DNA of 64,000 nucleotides from Prosopocoilus inquinatus (lineage: Eukaryota; Arthropoda; Insecta; Coleoptera; Lucanidae). Positions 45,522-56,823 of this stretch are shown piece after piece. The notes below the pieces were generated by a model that was not told the DNA's origin, did no database searches, and worked only from the letters and a program-made list of their open reading frames with translations. Made by a program: the position numbers and the translations under genes. Location of the stretch: assembly GCA_036172665.1 (NCBI GenBank), contig CM069870.1, positions 24,836,001 through 24,900,000 of the forward strand, given 5' to 3'. The number at the start of each line of letters is the position of its first letter. Within the stretch, counting starts at the first letter, position 1.

Positions 45522-45942
45522 CAGTGACTGCCAAAAAGTTCGCACCATATGGTAATAAGCTAACTATTTGTAAGAGCAAACCAAATGCACATTTACTTCT
45601 TCACTTCTTGAGCAAAACTGAGAATATAGAAAATCTTCCTTTTTTCGAAGTACTAGACCGAAGGAAATCTTGTCTGGCAATCCAGACACACATTTTGTAA
45701 ATAGCTTTTAAATCCTACTCAAATTTTGTCTAATATGTCCAGCAATTCCAAATTACAACAATTTTTTAATTTTCATATTTTAAATAAGTGCTATTTTTAC
45801 CAACACTAAAAGTTGCTCACCAGCATTGTTCTACTTATATTTGGTTATCGAATATGCACAAACTATTGGCGCAAAAAGTTTCTTTAAGAAAATCAATAAT
45901 AAAAAATTTTCCCATATGGTGCGAACTTTTTGACAGTCACTG
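45522..45942. mobile_element. 421-bp Tc1/mariner-type MITE
   Basis: The 31-base ends begin CAGTGACTGCCAAAAAGTTC and continue with GCACCATATGG. The right end is the inverse with one difference. TA flanks both sides (45520-45521 and 45943-45944). No coding capacity. The terminal sequence is typical of Tc1-like elements. Confidence 0.85.
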
Positions 45943-46142
45943 TATAATTTTACAATAAATAGGATATATTAGAGATGCTTATTACTGAAAAACATTGCAT
46001 AACTTTTATCCACCAACAACTTGAAAGATTAGTACTAACCGAAGAGCTGAACCTTGGTCTCAAAAATGATATGATACTTAAGATTTATTGAAATTAAATA
46101 AAAATAATAACATAATTGAAATCAACTCTTGACAGATAAAAT

Positions 46143-46281
46143 TTGTGAGAAAAAAATAGTCTTTGAAACTTTAAACGTATATTGTAAAATCGGAAGGAAC
46201 ACTCAGCGTATCACTATCGAAGTTACCAAGAGATAGAGAAACGTTGAGTGTTTAAAGTTTTAAAAACTATTTTCTCACAAA
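46143..46281. mobile_element. ~140-bp TIR MITE
   Basis: TTTGTGAGAAAAAAATAGTC and its continuation to ACTTTAAAC are mirrored by GTTTAAAGTTTTAAAAACTA and TTTTCTCACAAA. It has a short unrelated centre and no coding. Confidence 0.7.
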
Positions 46282-48000
46282 GATAAAAACGCTTATAACT
46301 CTTATTAATTTATACACTGTGTAGTGCCAATGATATTTATGCTTAAATGGACTAATGCAGTAAAGAAAATAGCGCACGTTACTACATGTGATCGGTTGTT
46401 GATGTCACCGGTTTCAAAGGTCCTTTGATAGAGGGCGAATGCAGTCCACGTCGTCTTCGAAGTCCGGTGTACGTACCGCTCGCTTCACTTCGTTGATGAG
46501 AAATTCGAATCGTTGGTAGATCGCAGTCAACGGTCAAAATGTGCGGATAATTGATTCGACATGAGTTGGATCCAAATGTATCGTAGCCTCAGCTAAAACA
46601 TGCTCCCATTGATTGTAACTCTAATTATTAACAGCCCCATGCACATACGAGGCGTGTAGTGAAAAAGTGGACTCAGTGCTAGAAAGTATTTTTAAGAAAA
46701 AGCTAATCGAAATATCTTGATTTCAACTGTTCTTATCAAAACATGTGCGCTAAACTTAGACAACTATTTTCATTTTACGTAACTTATCATGGGCTATTAT
46801 AGCACAATAAAAATGCATTTAAATTCATGGAGTCGGCGCTACTAATAGCATCATTAGACTTTTTTCACTTGAACCACTCTATACTCCGCTAACGTGCCAC
46901 CGCAAAAGAAAACGAATTTAACCAAAGAGAGACAGAAGGTAACGTCACATAGCGCTATTAATTGCCGGTTAAACATACCTGCTTGAAGAGTAACAGTTCG
47001 TTAGATTGAGATGAACTTCAGCACATCAATAGACACGTCGAGCTAACTTACTTTCAAATAAACTGTTTAATTGGATTTTGCAAACACTATTTGCAAAGGT
47101 TCACGGGATAACCAACCAACCAACCAAACACAAGTTGCTTTGAATGTGGCATTAGCGGAAATAGCCAAATAGAGTTGTATTAGAGCGCAGTGGTCTAAAT
47201 GGAATAAAATGGTTCAACCAATCAGGAAAAGGTAAAGTAACAAATACGTTAGGCGCGATAAATCAGATCTGATTACTCAAACGCACTTTTATTCTAAATG
47301 GCGAAACGGAACTTACAAAGTAAATAACGATATTAACTAATTAACTAGACTAGGTATGTACTAAAAATCAAGTATAGACCATAACATGCCGAGATTGTAC
47401 ACAAGTAAATAAATAACGAAGAAAATCAAAAGTTTCCTACACGGGTTAGTTTAGCTTGTGTCCAGTCATCTAAAATCAAGTCTTGGCGAACAGAATCAAG
47501 TCAAATCATCAGTGGGTCAGCTTCACGAGACCGGTGTGAAGACGGCTTCCGCCTTAGTGTCCAGCCAAAAGAAATCGTTCTGCCAGTTACACTTTTCAAT
47601 ATACGACAAGTTGATCAAATTCCATTCAAATTATAAAAATTGAACATGCCCTTAAAAATTTAACACAAATTCAAAGGAGCTGTAATCACACGATGTTACT
47701 CGTACAATGTCTAAAGCGGTAATGAAGAAGGACATGGCTTCGTATACAAGAACTTACCCGGCCTAAAATGATCAAAAGAAAAACACAAGGATAAAAGTTT
47801 TTACCGCGTGCGTTTCTTGTATACCAACTTGAGAAGGAGCAGATTAGAGTTGTATTCTTTCGAGTATCAACACGAGCATGTATGTATGTATATGCCAGGC
47901 TTTGAGTAGGTACAATTTTATAAAAACGATACGGATTTCGTCCTTTAATAAATATTATATTGACCCAAGTTTTATAATTAGGTACTTTTTTTATGGTACA
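46282..48000. other. Unassigned DNA
   Basis: 46390-46560 is slightly GC-richer and is open on the minus strand in a short segment that I do not recognise. (CCAA)n-like CCAACCAACCAACCAAAC is at 47112-47130. No gene was found. Confidence 0.35.
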
Positions 48001-48458
48001 CAGGGTGAATCAAAGTAAGTATCCGACTCGTTAACCACAGGTAGTACATGAAAAATCAAAACAAAGGGCCCCTATGCATAAACGGTCTAGTACGCATATT
48101 TTTTAAGATAAAATGCATTGAAAATTCAGATGTAAATTGGTTAAAGGGCTGGATTGCGTCACAAAAGCAATGAACCTTTGCGAAGTAGAAAGAGACACTA
48201 TTGTTTACCTTGAAACACAACTCTGAAACGTTTTTGTTTGTGGTTCTCTGCGGAAAAAATGTATAACACGCAATTCCTTCTTTCGAACATCTAAATTGTG
48301 TTTGCATATGTAAGAAATGAATCATAATTTCCATTTTGTACTCAAAGGAGGTTGATTTTTGGAATGTCTCTGATAAATTTATTTCTTGCAAATTCATACT
48401 TGAATGACCTTAGCAAATACGCTCCTAACGGGTCGGACACTTATTCTGAATCACTCTG
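48001..48458. mobile_element. ~458-bp TIR element
   Basis: The left end CAGGGTGAATCAAAGTAAGT followed by ATCCGACTCGTTA is inverted at the right end (TAACGGGTCGGACACTTATT, CTGAATCACTCTG). A TA follows the right end. The 113-codon minus-strand frame inside is not recognisable and is probably incidental. Confidence 0.7.
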
Positions 48459-50195
48459 TATAAGGACTATAAGGTATAACGGACCATACTAAATTTAAAT
48501 CCTCCCTTATTGCTGCTGTCTAGACATCTGCTCCCCGGGAGTCTGAACTAAATAATTCAGAGATCGCTTTTTCCGATATTTATCGAGTTACTGTGAAACG
48601 TCAAACATCGAAAGTGATCTTTTTTTATTGTTCATGTTACTGTAAGTGCCTCGAGAGCTGGTTTTCATTTATTTTATTGGCACGTGTCTCATTAAAATAT
48701 GAATTACACCTTTTAGGCCCGTTTAACTTTAGGCCGAAGCTTAAATCCTTCACAACAATTGTTGAAATAATCGTTGCTAAGGGAGCCTCAGTTCAAAGTT
48801 GAGCCCCATTTGTAAAACTGGAACTTAGTCGTGCAGGATGTGAGTTTGAAACTCATTTTTTTTAAAAAAACGAAAACGGTTACGACACCATAATATGCAG
48901 GATGTTTTATGGAAGTGTGGTTGAAAACTGAACAATGAACAGGGAGCGTATACAGCTGAACGGAACACCTCGTTTCGCTCAGAAGCAAATGTGTAACTTT
49001 TTTGTATTTCAATTCGTTCTCTCGACGCCACTGGTGAATAAGTAAATTTCTGTAAAGAAATTGTTGTTAAAAAAACGGACGTAATAGGTAATAGACAAAC
49101 TTGTCGTTACGACTTTAAAAGTAAAAATCCAAAAATCAGTGGCACGTAGATATTAATTTTCAGCCATTGAGTGATCTATAAACAAACAGATAAAAGAAAA
49201 ATAAATTTGTCATTTTTTTTTAGATTTGTTTCATATGATCTCAGGATATTCTTCACTTCACTTCCATGAACACCCCGTATAACATTTTCTGATAGCTTTG
49301 ATTCAAGTTACCGTGTCGCATGAAATAATTGCGCATGAGTCCTTCTTACGCTGTATGAACGAAAACAATAATCTTTAAATACAGAATTCCATTTCGAAAT
49401 TGGTTCTTCTGTCATTGAAATTTAGCAGGCTTAACTAAGCCCTGAAGTTACACTGTTATAAATCCTTTTGGTACTACCATCGAAAGTTTAAATTATTTTT
49501 TGTGATATCCGACTCTCTTGGTATGCGTATCGATTGTAAAAGTAGTTAAATAATCAAAAAAATTATAAAAGGAAGAATTTTTAAACTAACAATAAGTAAA
49601 TACATACTAAATCAAAAATTTTCCCGAAGTAATTATTCACATATTTATGGCTTTGTGATCAATGGAATTCATAATTAGAGGAGGGTGTGATTGGTGCTAT
49701 TTTATGCTGTGTGGTTGGATACAATTAGAAATAAATAATAAGTTGACAGTTGTCATATTTGAGGTTATGCCCGTGTTTTGTATCTTTATTTTGTTATTTT
49801 ATTATAAATTATTTATGAATGCTGGTTTAAACACTTTTTTAGAATATTAGGGAGGGTTCTACAAGACAAATCCGTTTGTTATCAATCATTAAAAAAAATA
49901 CATGTCACAATTGCCAACTTTTTGGAAAATATCACAGCCTGCTCTAATTATAAATTTCGGTAATCACATGGTATTTACTTAGCGTTAGAAGAGAGAGTTC
50001 CTTACTTTCAATATTGATTGGGTTATTCCCCCTGGAAATTATTTTAAATTTTATCCAAAAAAGTCAGCACTTAAATATTCTGTCTGTGCTACATCAACAA
50101 ACACATGCATTTAGAGTGCCTGTGGTCGCCGTGTTCTTATTTCCTGGCTTTAAGTAGGTATACTATGTAGAAATCCAGCATTTGATTGAATCAAT
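48459..50195. other. Unassigned DNA
   Basis: No gene. CACCCCGTATAAC near 49271 resembles a TIR-element end without a visible partner. Confidence 0.3.
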
Positions 50196-50345
50196 ATGAG
50201 TCACCGAAGTTAAATAGTCGGTCAAGTGAGTGCGCAGGGTCGTGCCCGCAGTATTGGGGTCAACCACCTGCCCTCTACTATAAGGTCGGGGTCATGACAT
50301 GGCGGGACATGCCAACCCCCCAGCAGTTCTCCCTAGGTCACTTAC
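50196..50345 (+). repeat. 5S rRNA-like SINE fragment
   Basis: GTCACCGAAGTTAAATAGTCGG resembles the internal promoter start of 5S rRNA (the ATCACCGAAGTTAAGCA region), and CGTGCCCGCAGTATTGGGGT with ACCACCTGCC resembles the following part with an insertion. The remainder (GTCGGGGTCATGACATGG) is unrelated. A 5S-derived SINE relic is the simplest reading, but the match is by eye. Confidence 0.4.
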
Positions 50346-50628
50346 CCCCTGCAAAAAGGCGCAGTCGACGGTTATTCCATTAAAATATTCATTAAGGAAG
50401 CACTTGAACGAATAATAAAATTAAGTTCGCCGTCTATAATTAGATTTTAGTTCCGCGCGACAATTAACCTGTTCACGTTCTTTCTGGCTTCACAGGATTT
50501 TTATCGGAAAAGGAATTACTACTATCACTATTAAATTTAATTTAGAAAAAGTATTCGGTTGATTATAGGAAGCTCTAGCCCTAGCCTCTGCACTTATTTG
50601 GCATTCATCAGCGTTAGCTAAGATTTAT

Positions 50629-51199
50629 AAAGGGCGCTGCGTTTTGAAACGCAACATAGGAAACCCCATGTTAATTTAAAGGTGGTCGAATATTGGCTTC
50701 CCTAATTATTTTACAGCAAAATTCTGTTTAGGTTTCTTAAAGTGCTCTTCAAGATGAATCTGTTTGTGAAATTTGAGAATTTTTCTTTCGCTCAGTTTCA
50801 AGATATTTAAAAAAGATCAGTAACAAAATTCGATTGATACCAAATTATCAGCACGGCCTTGATCACTAAATGTTAAAATAAATTACTGGAAAAGCTTTTT
50901 CTTTTCAATCTTTTTCTAAAACCAACTAAATTTATTAATTATCTGTTCAGCTTTCACTATCATTGATTAGGCATAGGCTGATAGTTTGGTATAAATCGAA
51001 TATAATTACAGAATCTTTTTTAAACATCTTAAAACTCAGCGCATGAAAAAATCTCAAACTTCATAGACAGATTTATCTTGAAGAGTACTTTAAAAAACCT
51101 AAATGGAATTTTGCTGTAAAATGATTAGGAAGCTAACATGCGAGCACCTTTAAATTAACATGGAATTTCCTATATTGCGTTTCAAAATGCAGCACCCTG
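50629..51199. mobile_element. ~570-bp foldback element with ~195-bp TIRs
   Basis: AAAGGGCGCTGCGTTTTGAA and the following ~195 bases (CATGTTAATTTAAAGGT, TTCTGTTTAGGTTTCTTAAA) are mirrored at 50985-51199, ending TTCAAAATGCAGCACCCTG. TA-type flanks are likely (CTG|TA on the right). No coding. Confidence 0.75.
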
Positions 51200-51735
51200 T
51201 ATAGTATTCCTTTTTAAAATTGGTTTATGTGACTTTCAGTAGTGATTAACTGTCTCGCTGGAGGCCCTGTTATAAATTCTTTTGCTTCACTCAGCAGGGC
51301 AACCACTCAGGGTCGGATTAAAATATTCAGATAAAACCTGCACGTTACTGTTTATGATCCCAGACATTCTTGCGTGTAACGTATTGATTGTAAAAGTAGT
51401 TAGTCAACTTCGATGAGTAGACCTAGGCCATAATAACCACTTTTCAAATGGAAAACTATACAAACTACAATTTTAAGCAATGACTTATTTTTCGGTTCGC
51501 CGAAAATTAATGAAGTGAAAGTTTCAATGTTGACAGGTGACATTCATCAAAATATTTAATGACATTCACTTTTGTTAACCTTGACAGCTGAAGTATACGA
51601 TTTAAAAAAAAGACCCATGAAACTACCGAGAGAAATAAGAAATATTTTTTCCTAGATTTGTACATTAACTGATGAATTAGTTTATCCATTTATTTATTAT
51701 TATACTAGTTGTGTGATACCGTTTTTTTGTTCTTC
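51200..51735. other. Unassigned DNA
   Basis: No gene or repeat was recognised. Confidence 0.3.
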
Positions 51736-54150
51736 GGATCAAATCAAATTAGATTACGGTAACAGAATAAAAAAAAGTACGAACAACGACTTCAGAGGTA
51801 GAAACAAAAAGAAAAACAAAAAAATGATTCCAGTTGTCGAACCAAATAAAAAAGAAAACAAAGTAGCATCGGAAGCGACTGTCCTAAGAACATCAAAAAG
51901 GATAACGAATTTCAAAATTTCAACATTTTTAGAAAGAAAGACAATTGTTCGTAGTCATAAAATAAAAAAATAGGATAAAAGAAAACAAAAGTGGCTTTAA
52001 TTGAATGGATGAGTGCATAATCGTGTTCACTCCAAATTTACTGTGTTTTATTTTAAGTCAATAATTCACTTAAAATATAAATCTAGAAAGTTATTGACTG
52101 CACCATTATGCACTTGTCGATTCAATTGTCAAATAAAAAGAAAAAAAAACAAAAGACTATTTCAGACTTGGAGTGCGAAGAGAAAACAAAAAAACAAAAA
52201 ACGATCTCGGAGAATCAAATCATAGAATCAAAAAGAAAAACAATACGATTTCATTCGTACAATAAATTTTTTTTTCAAAAAAGAAAGAAACGATTTCAGT
52301 GATCAAATCGTCAGAATTAAAATTAAATTGATGATTACAATCGCAGAAGGAAACGGAAAAACAAATGACTGACGATTTCAATCGAAGAATAGAGAAGAAC
52401 AGAAAAAAGAGAAACGAAAAACAAAAGGCGATTTTAGCCGTAAAATTAAAAGGACGATTTTAGCTTTAGAATCGATATCATCGGTAAAGTATAAAACAAA
52501 AACATAAGAGATTTCGGTTGTAAAGTCAAAACGGAAAATTGAAAGAAAAAACATCGTTTACTTGAGAGAAAAACAAAACAAAACAATGGAATCAAAAATA
52601 AAAACGAATGCTGATTTACAGTATAATCGAAAATAAATAAAAGAGAGGCGATTTCAATCAACGAATTATTAATAAATGAATTGTCGACGTAAAGAGGAAA
52701 ATAAAAGAATCAATCTCAGTGGTAAAAACAAAAACGAAAACAAAAGAGTTTTCAGCTGTAAAGTCAAAAATAGAAAGAGCATCGTTATGTTGAGAGTAAA
52801 ACAAAACAAAAGACAGTCGCAGAATCAAATATAAAAACAAAAGATGATTTATAGGAGAATCGACAATAAATAAATGAAAAGTGATTTCATTCAACGAATT
52901 ATTAATAAACGAATTGTCACATTGAAGAGCAAAACAAAAGAATCAAAATCAATGGTAATATAAAAATTGGATTGAATATCTTAACCACAAAATGTTTTTT
53001 AATACTAAATACTTATTTCGGCAGCTATGTCGCCATCTTCAGTAGGCAATTTTTATTATATTCCAAACCACAGTCTCCAATACATTTGAATTTCAGTGGT
53101 AAAATCAAAAACAAAAACAAAAGTGACTTTAGTTATAAAATCAAAAATGAAAAGGATAAAAAAGTTGAGCGAAAAAGAGAAACAAAAGACAATCGCGGAA
53201 TCAAAAATAAAAACAAAGGATGATTTGGAGTAGAATCAAAAACACATTGGAGTAGGGTATGCGATTTCAATGGACGAATTGAAAAATTAATTGTTTTATT
53301 AAAGACAAAAACAAAAGAACGAAGATCAGTGATGAAATCAAAAACATAAACAAAACTAATATTGGTTGTCAAGTTGTAAAGTCAAAAAGAAAATAGAGAT
53401 AAAAAGTAATATCGTTGAGTTGAGAGAGAAATTAAATAAAACGCAGTCACAGAATCAAAAATGAAAACAAAAGGTGATTTCTAGTTGAGTCAAAATTAAA
53501 AACATGAAAAGCTATTTCGATCGACAAATTAAAAAGTGAAATTTCGATTTAAAGAGCAAAAAAAATAAAAGACGGCTTCAGTCGGAAAAACGCGAAGGGT
53601 TTGAGTGGAAAAATCAGAAAGTAAGAAGAAAATTGATCCTAGAATCAAAAAGGAAAACAAAAACTATCGTCGAGTTGAAAAAAAAGAAAGACGACAGTCA
53701 CAAAATCAAAAAGAACAGAAAATCAAAGGGCAAATTACAATGTCAAAAGATTACAACGATGGAGTAAACAAAAAGGAAACAAAAGACGACTTCGGAAGTA
53801 AGATCGAAAAGAAAACAAAAAAGCGATTTATAAAAAAAGAAAGCAAAAGGCGACTTACCAGGTAAGTAAATTCAAGAAAAAAAGAATAAAGACGATTTCG
53901 ATCGCAGATTTAAAAAGAAAACAAGAGACCAAAGTACACCTAGAATTTAAAAACAAAAACAAAAGAAAATCAAATCATCAAATCATAAAGAAAATCAGAC
54001 GACTACTTCGTTAATTAAGAAAAGAGACGATTTAGGTTTAAGTGATTTCGGTCGCAGGATCAAAAGAGAAATGACGATTTCAGTCGAAAAACAAAAACAA
54101 AAGCGTATTTCCGCTGTAAAGTCAAAAACAAAAAAAGACACTTACCACAT
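51736..54150. repeat. Degenerate satellite field, AAAACAAAAGACGATTTC type
   Basis: The phrase GATTTCAATCAACGAATTATTAATAAA-like occurs at 52649 and 52882 (233 apart), then in altered form at 53260 and 53512 (252 apart). Between them, CAAAAACAAAAACAAAAG, CAGCTGTAAAGTC and GTTGAGAGaAAAAC recur in the same order. The Lys/Asn-rich open frames here (up to 86 codons) reflect A-rich repeats, not genes. The regularity is interrupted by an insertion at about 52970-53095. Confidence 0.65.
52970..53095 (-). repeat. Inserted fragment with hammerhead-like core
   Basis: It breaks the satellite period. Its minus strand reads CTGAAGATGGCGACATAGC then TGCCGAAATAAGTATT (core at 53036-53042). This is the same arrangement as the apex of the hairpin at 33127-33267, here with an intact CTGAAGA but a weaker stem II. 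Confidence 0.5.
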
Positions 54151-54200
54151 AAGTCCAGCTGCCGTATCTTTGTTGTACTGTCGAACTTTCGAACTTCGTA

Positions 54201-55462
54201 CGTGGGCTGCTGAAAATTTTTTTGAAATCTAGCAGGTCTACAATTGTTAGCGTTTATCAACTGTCATATTTGAAAAATTTGACGTTTTTCGCCCATAATT
54301 CTATTGACAGTTCCTATCCAAGTGAACTAGTTTTGTTTGTACAGCATTTGAGAAAAAGTAATTCTGTGTAAACATGGAAATCTCGCGTGAAAATTTTCGT
54401 GCCATGATTTTTTACGATTTCAAATGTGGTCTAACGCCGAAACAATGACTGCATCGGCTTCATTTGGCTTTTGGAGGTGAAGCACCATCAAAGAGCAGTG
54501 TTTATAATTGGTTTGCGGAATTCCAGCGTGGACGTACCTCTCTCAGTGACGAATTTCGTGAAGGTCGTCCATCAACATCTGTTGTTGCCACTAATGTAGA
54601 TGCTGTGCGTGAAATGCTTGAGCGAGATCGACATGTGACATACCGTGAAATTCAAGCATCCTTACGCATACATCAGATTTTGCATGATCATTTGAATGTA
54701 CGAAAACATTACAGTCGTTGGATCCCACACAATTTAACAGAAGCGCAAAAGCAGGGTCGTGTCAAATGGTGCGAGGAAATGCTCAAGAAATTCAATGGAG
54801 GTCGTTCAAATTTAGTTTATAACATCGTTACTGGTGATGAAACGTGGATCTATTCGTACGAGCCAGAAAGTAAACAACAATCTACCGTTTGGGCATTTCA
54901 AAATGAACCAAAACCAACAAAAGTAGACCGTTCACGCAGTGCTGCGAAGCAAATGATTGCTTGTTTCTTTGGTTTAACCGTGGCTTTAGAGGATCGAAAA
55001 ACCGTGAATGCTGATTGGTATACTTCAATTTGTTTGCCGGAAGTCATCGATCAAATAAGAAGAAACAATCGAAATCGACGAATTATTCTCCACCATCACA
55101 ACGCCAGCTCTCATTCAGCCCGTCAAACAGTAGATTTTTTGTCCAACAAAAATGTTGAATTAATGACTCATTGTCCATATTCACTTGATTTATCAGCTAA
55201 TGATTTCTTTTTGTTCCCAAATATCAAGAATAAAATGCGTGGTGAGCGATTTTCGTCGGCTGAAGCAGCGGTTGAAACATTCCGGACACTGGTTTCTGAG
55301 GTACCATCTTTAGAGTGGAAGACGTGCTTTAGAAATTGGTTCGAGCGTATGCAAAAGTGTATTGACGACAAAGGCGAATACTTCGAAAAACAATGATACC
55401 GTTTACCAAATTTCATATGCGTTTTTTCATACCGTTTCCAGAAACTTTTCCAGCAGCCCACG
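54201..55462 (+). mobile_element. mariner element, ~1.26 kb
   Basis: The termini CGTGGGCTGCTGAAAATTTT and the complement of the right end (CGTGGGCTGCTGGAAAAGTT) are inverted repeats. TA lies at 54199-54200 and 55463-55464. Size and structure are standard for mariner. Confidence 0.9.
54374..55396 (+). pseudogene. mariner transposase (DD34D), inactivated
   Basis: This is a cut-and-paste transposase with an N-terminal helix-turn-helix region and a C-terminal DDD catalytic domain. The natural start is ATG 54374, but codon 25 is TGA (54446-54448). The frame is then open to 55396 (about 311 codons). The first catalytic D is at 54836 (VTGDETW). The second position (55097-55099) reads H, giving HHHN where the family has HHDN. 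The third D is at 55202 (ANDFFLF), 34 residues further. Short in-frame deletions lie in the helix-turn-helix linker (SLRIHQILHDH) and after CFFGLT. The copy cannot be active. Confidence 0.9.
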
Positions 55463-55464
55463 TA

Positions 55465-55839
55465 GTAGTCAGAAGTGTTCGAAATTTATATGATTTTGGT
55501 GACCTAATTTCCGCGCGAGATCATGCAGATGTTCATTTTGGCTTATGTAACGCTTCGGAAAAAAGCTCATGAATGACTCATTTCATGCTGGCGCTTATTA
55601 GACAATCATTTACGTAAAATATTTATTTTATCTGAAAATAAGAAACAACTGAGCGCTTTTTTTTTGATAAACGTCATTCCTTACTTGAATGTAAAACAAA
55701 GTTGGCGTTTAGACAGGGTATATTTCAGGGGGTAATTTTCTGTGTAATAATATTCTTTGCAACCCCCTAACTCTAGTCGTGTGATCGTAACACATACATA
55801 CATATCCGCATGTAGGTGGTGATAATACCTGTAGAGGAC
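55465..55839. other. Unassigned spacer
   Basis: No gene or repeat was recognised. Confidence 0.3.
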
Positions 55840-56125
55840 AGTGGTGTGGGGCCAGACGCCGACGGGGACGCCGCCGCCGCATTGATCTGCACTCGAGACA
55901 GCCGGGGAGCTCCTCCGAGTGCAGGTCGACGCCCGTGCAGCAGGACGTTGCCCCTCTGTGCCCCCTTTCATCAACTGTTGTCGCAAAAAAAGAGGTTATG
56001 TATTAGACTAACAGCTCGGCTTGTCGCCGCGATAAATATCTAAACTGTTAGTGTGAAGCAAAATTAATTTCGTTATTACTTCAATATCGAACGGACGCGG
56101 ACGCGGCGGGCGTCAACTGGAAACA
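55840..56125. other. CpG-rich block, possible host exon or regulatory island
   Basis: GACGGGGACGCCGCCGCCGC, CGAGACAGCCGGGGAGCTCC and GGACGCGGACGCGGCGGGCG mark a GC- and CpG-rich island. Frames on both strands are open but unrecognisable. It is followed by a palindromic TTCACACGTGTGAA at 56153-56166. Confidence 0.3.
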
Positions 56126-56823
56126 ATTTTTTCCTCATTAAAAACAAATTAGTTCACACGTGTGAACATTGCATTGGTGAAATTGCTTTATATACCTCGT
56201 TGACTTCAACACTCTCCTACAACACACCGCAAACATCGAGAGCGTCTTGGTAATGCGTATCTTTGTTTGTTTTTCCTGGCTGCGTTGGAGGAGGAGGAGG
56301 AGGAAAAAATAGACGTAATTGTGAAATCAATACGAGATCAACGTTCTAGGCCAGTGACACAGAAATAAGTTCCACCCTATTATTCAGGGTCAACGCTTGA
56401 TAAAGTAGTTTACTTCTTCGTAGAGGTCAAACATTCTTCAATATTTACAACTGCTTGTAATTTTTCACGTTTCAATAATAAATAAGTTTCTCGCCTTGGA
56501 AATCGTAACAAATACATCATTGTCTCGTCTCGTCTTCCTATTTTACAACGTTATCAATTGTTTTCTTTTTCTTTGTTGAATGTTTTCCAAATAAAAAAAA
56601 AGGATAAGTCTTTAACAAACCAATATCTATATAAAACATACAGGTGTCCCAACAGCGTGTTCTTGGGCTATATCTTGATTATGGCCAAAGATACAAAAAG
56701 CAGTTTCAGGACAAGAAGCTTTAAATTTTAGATGTCTACAACACAAAATTATTTTCATTTATACAGGGTGAATCAAAACAGTGTGTTGGATACAACTTAT
56801 TTATATCAAAGACTCACTCAATA
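56126..56823. other. Unassigned DNA with TIR-like scraps
   Basis: ACAGGTGTCCCAACAGCG at 56642 is the second copy of the 14612 motif, and ATACAGGGTGAATCAAAA at 56761 resembles the 48001 element end. No complete element was found. Confidence 0.4.

Noticed and set aside
51713..53865. Several Lys/Asn-rich frames of 60-86 codons
   Set aside because: They lie in an A-rich degenerate satellite. Their composition is that of the repeat and no domain is visible.
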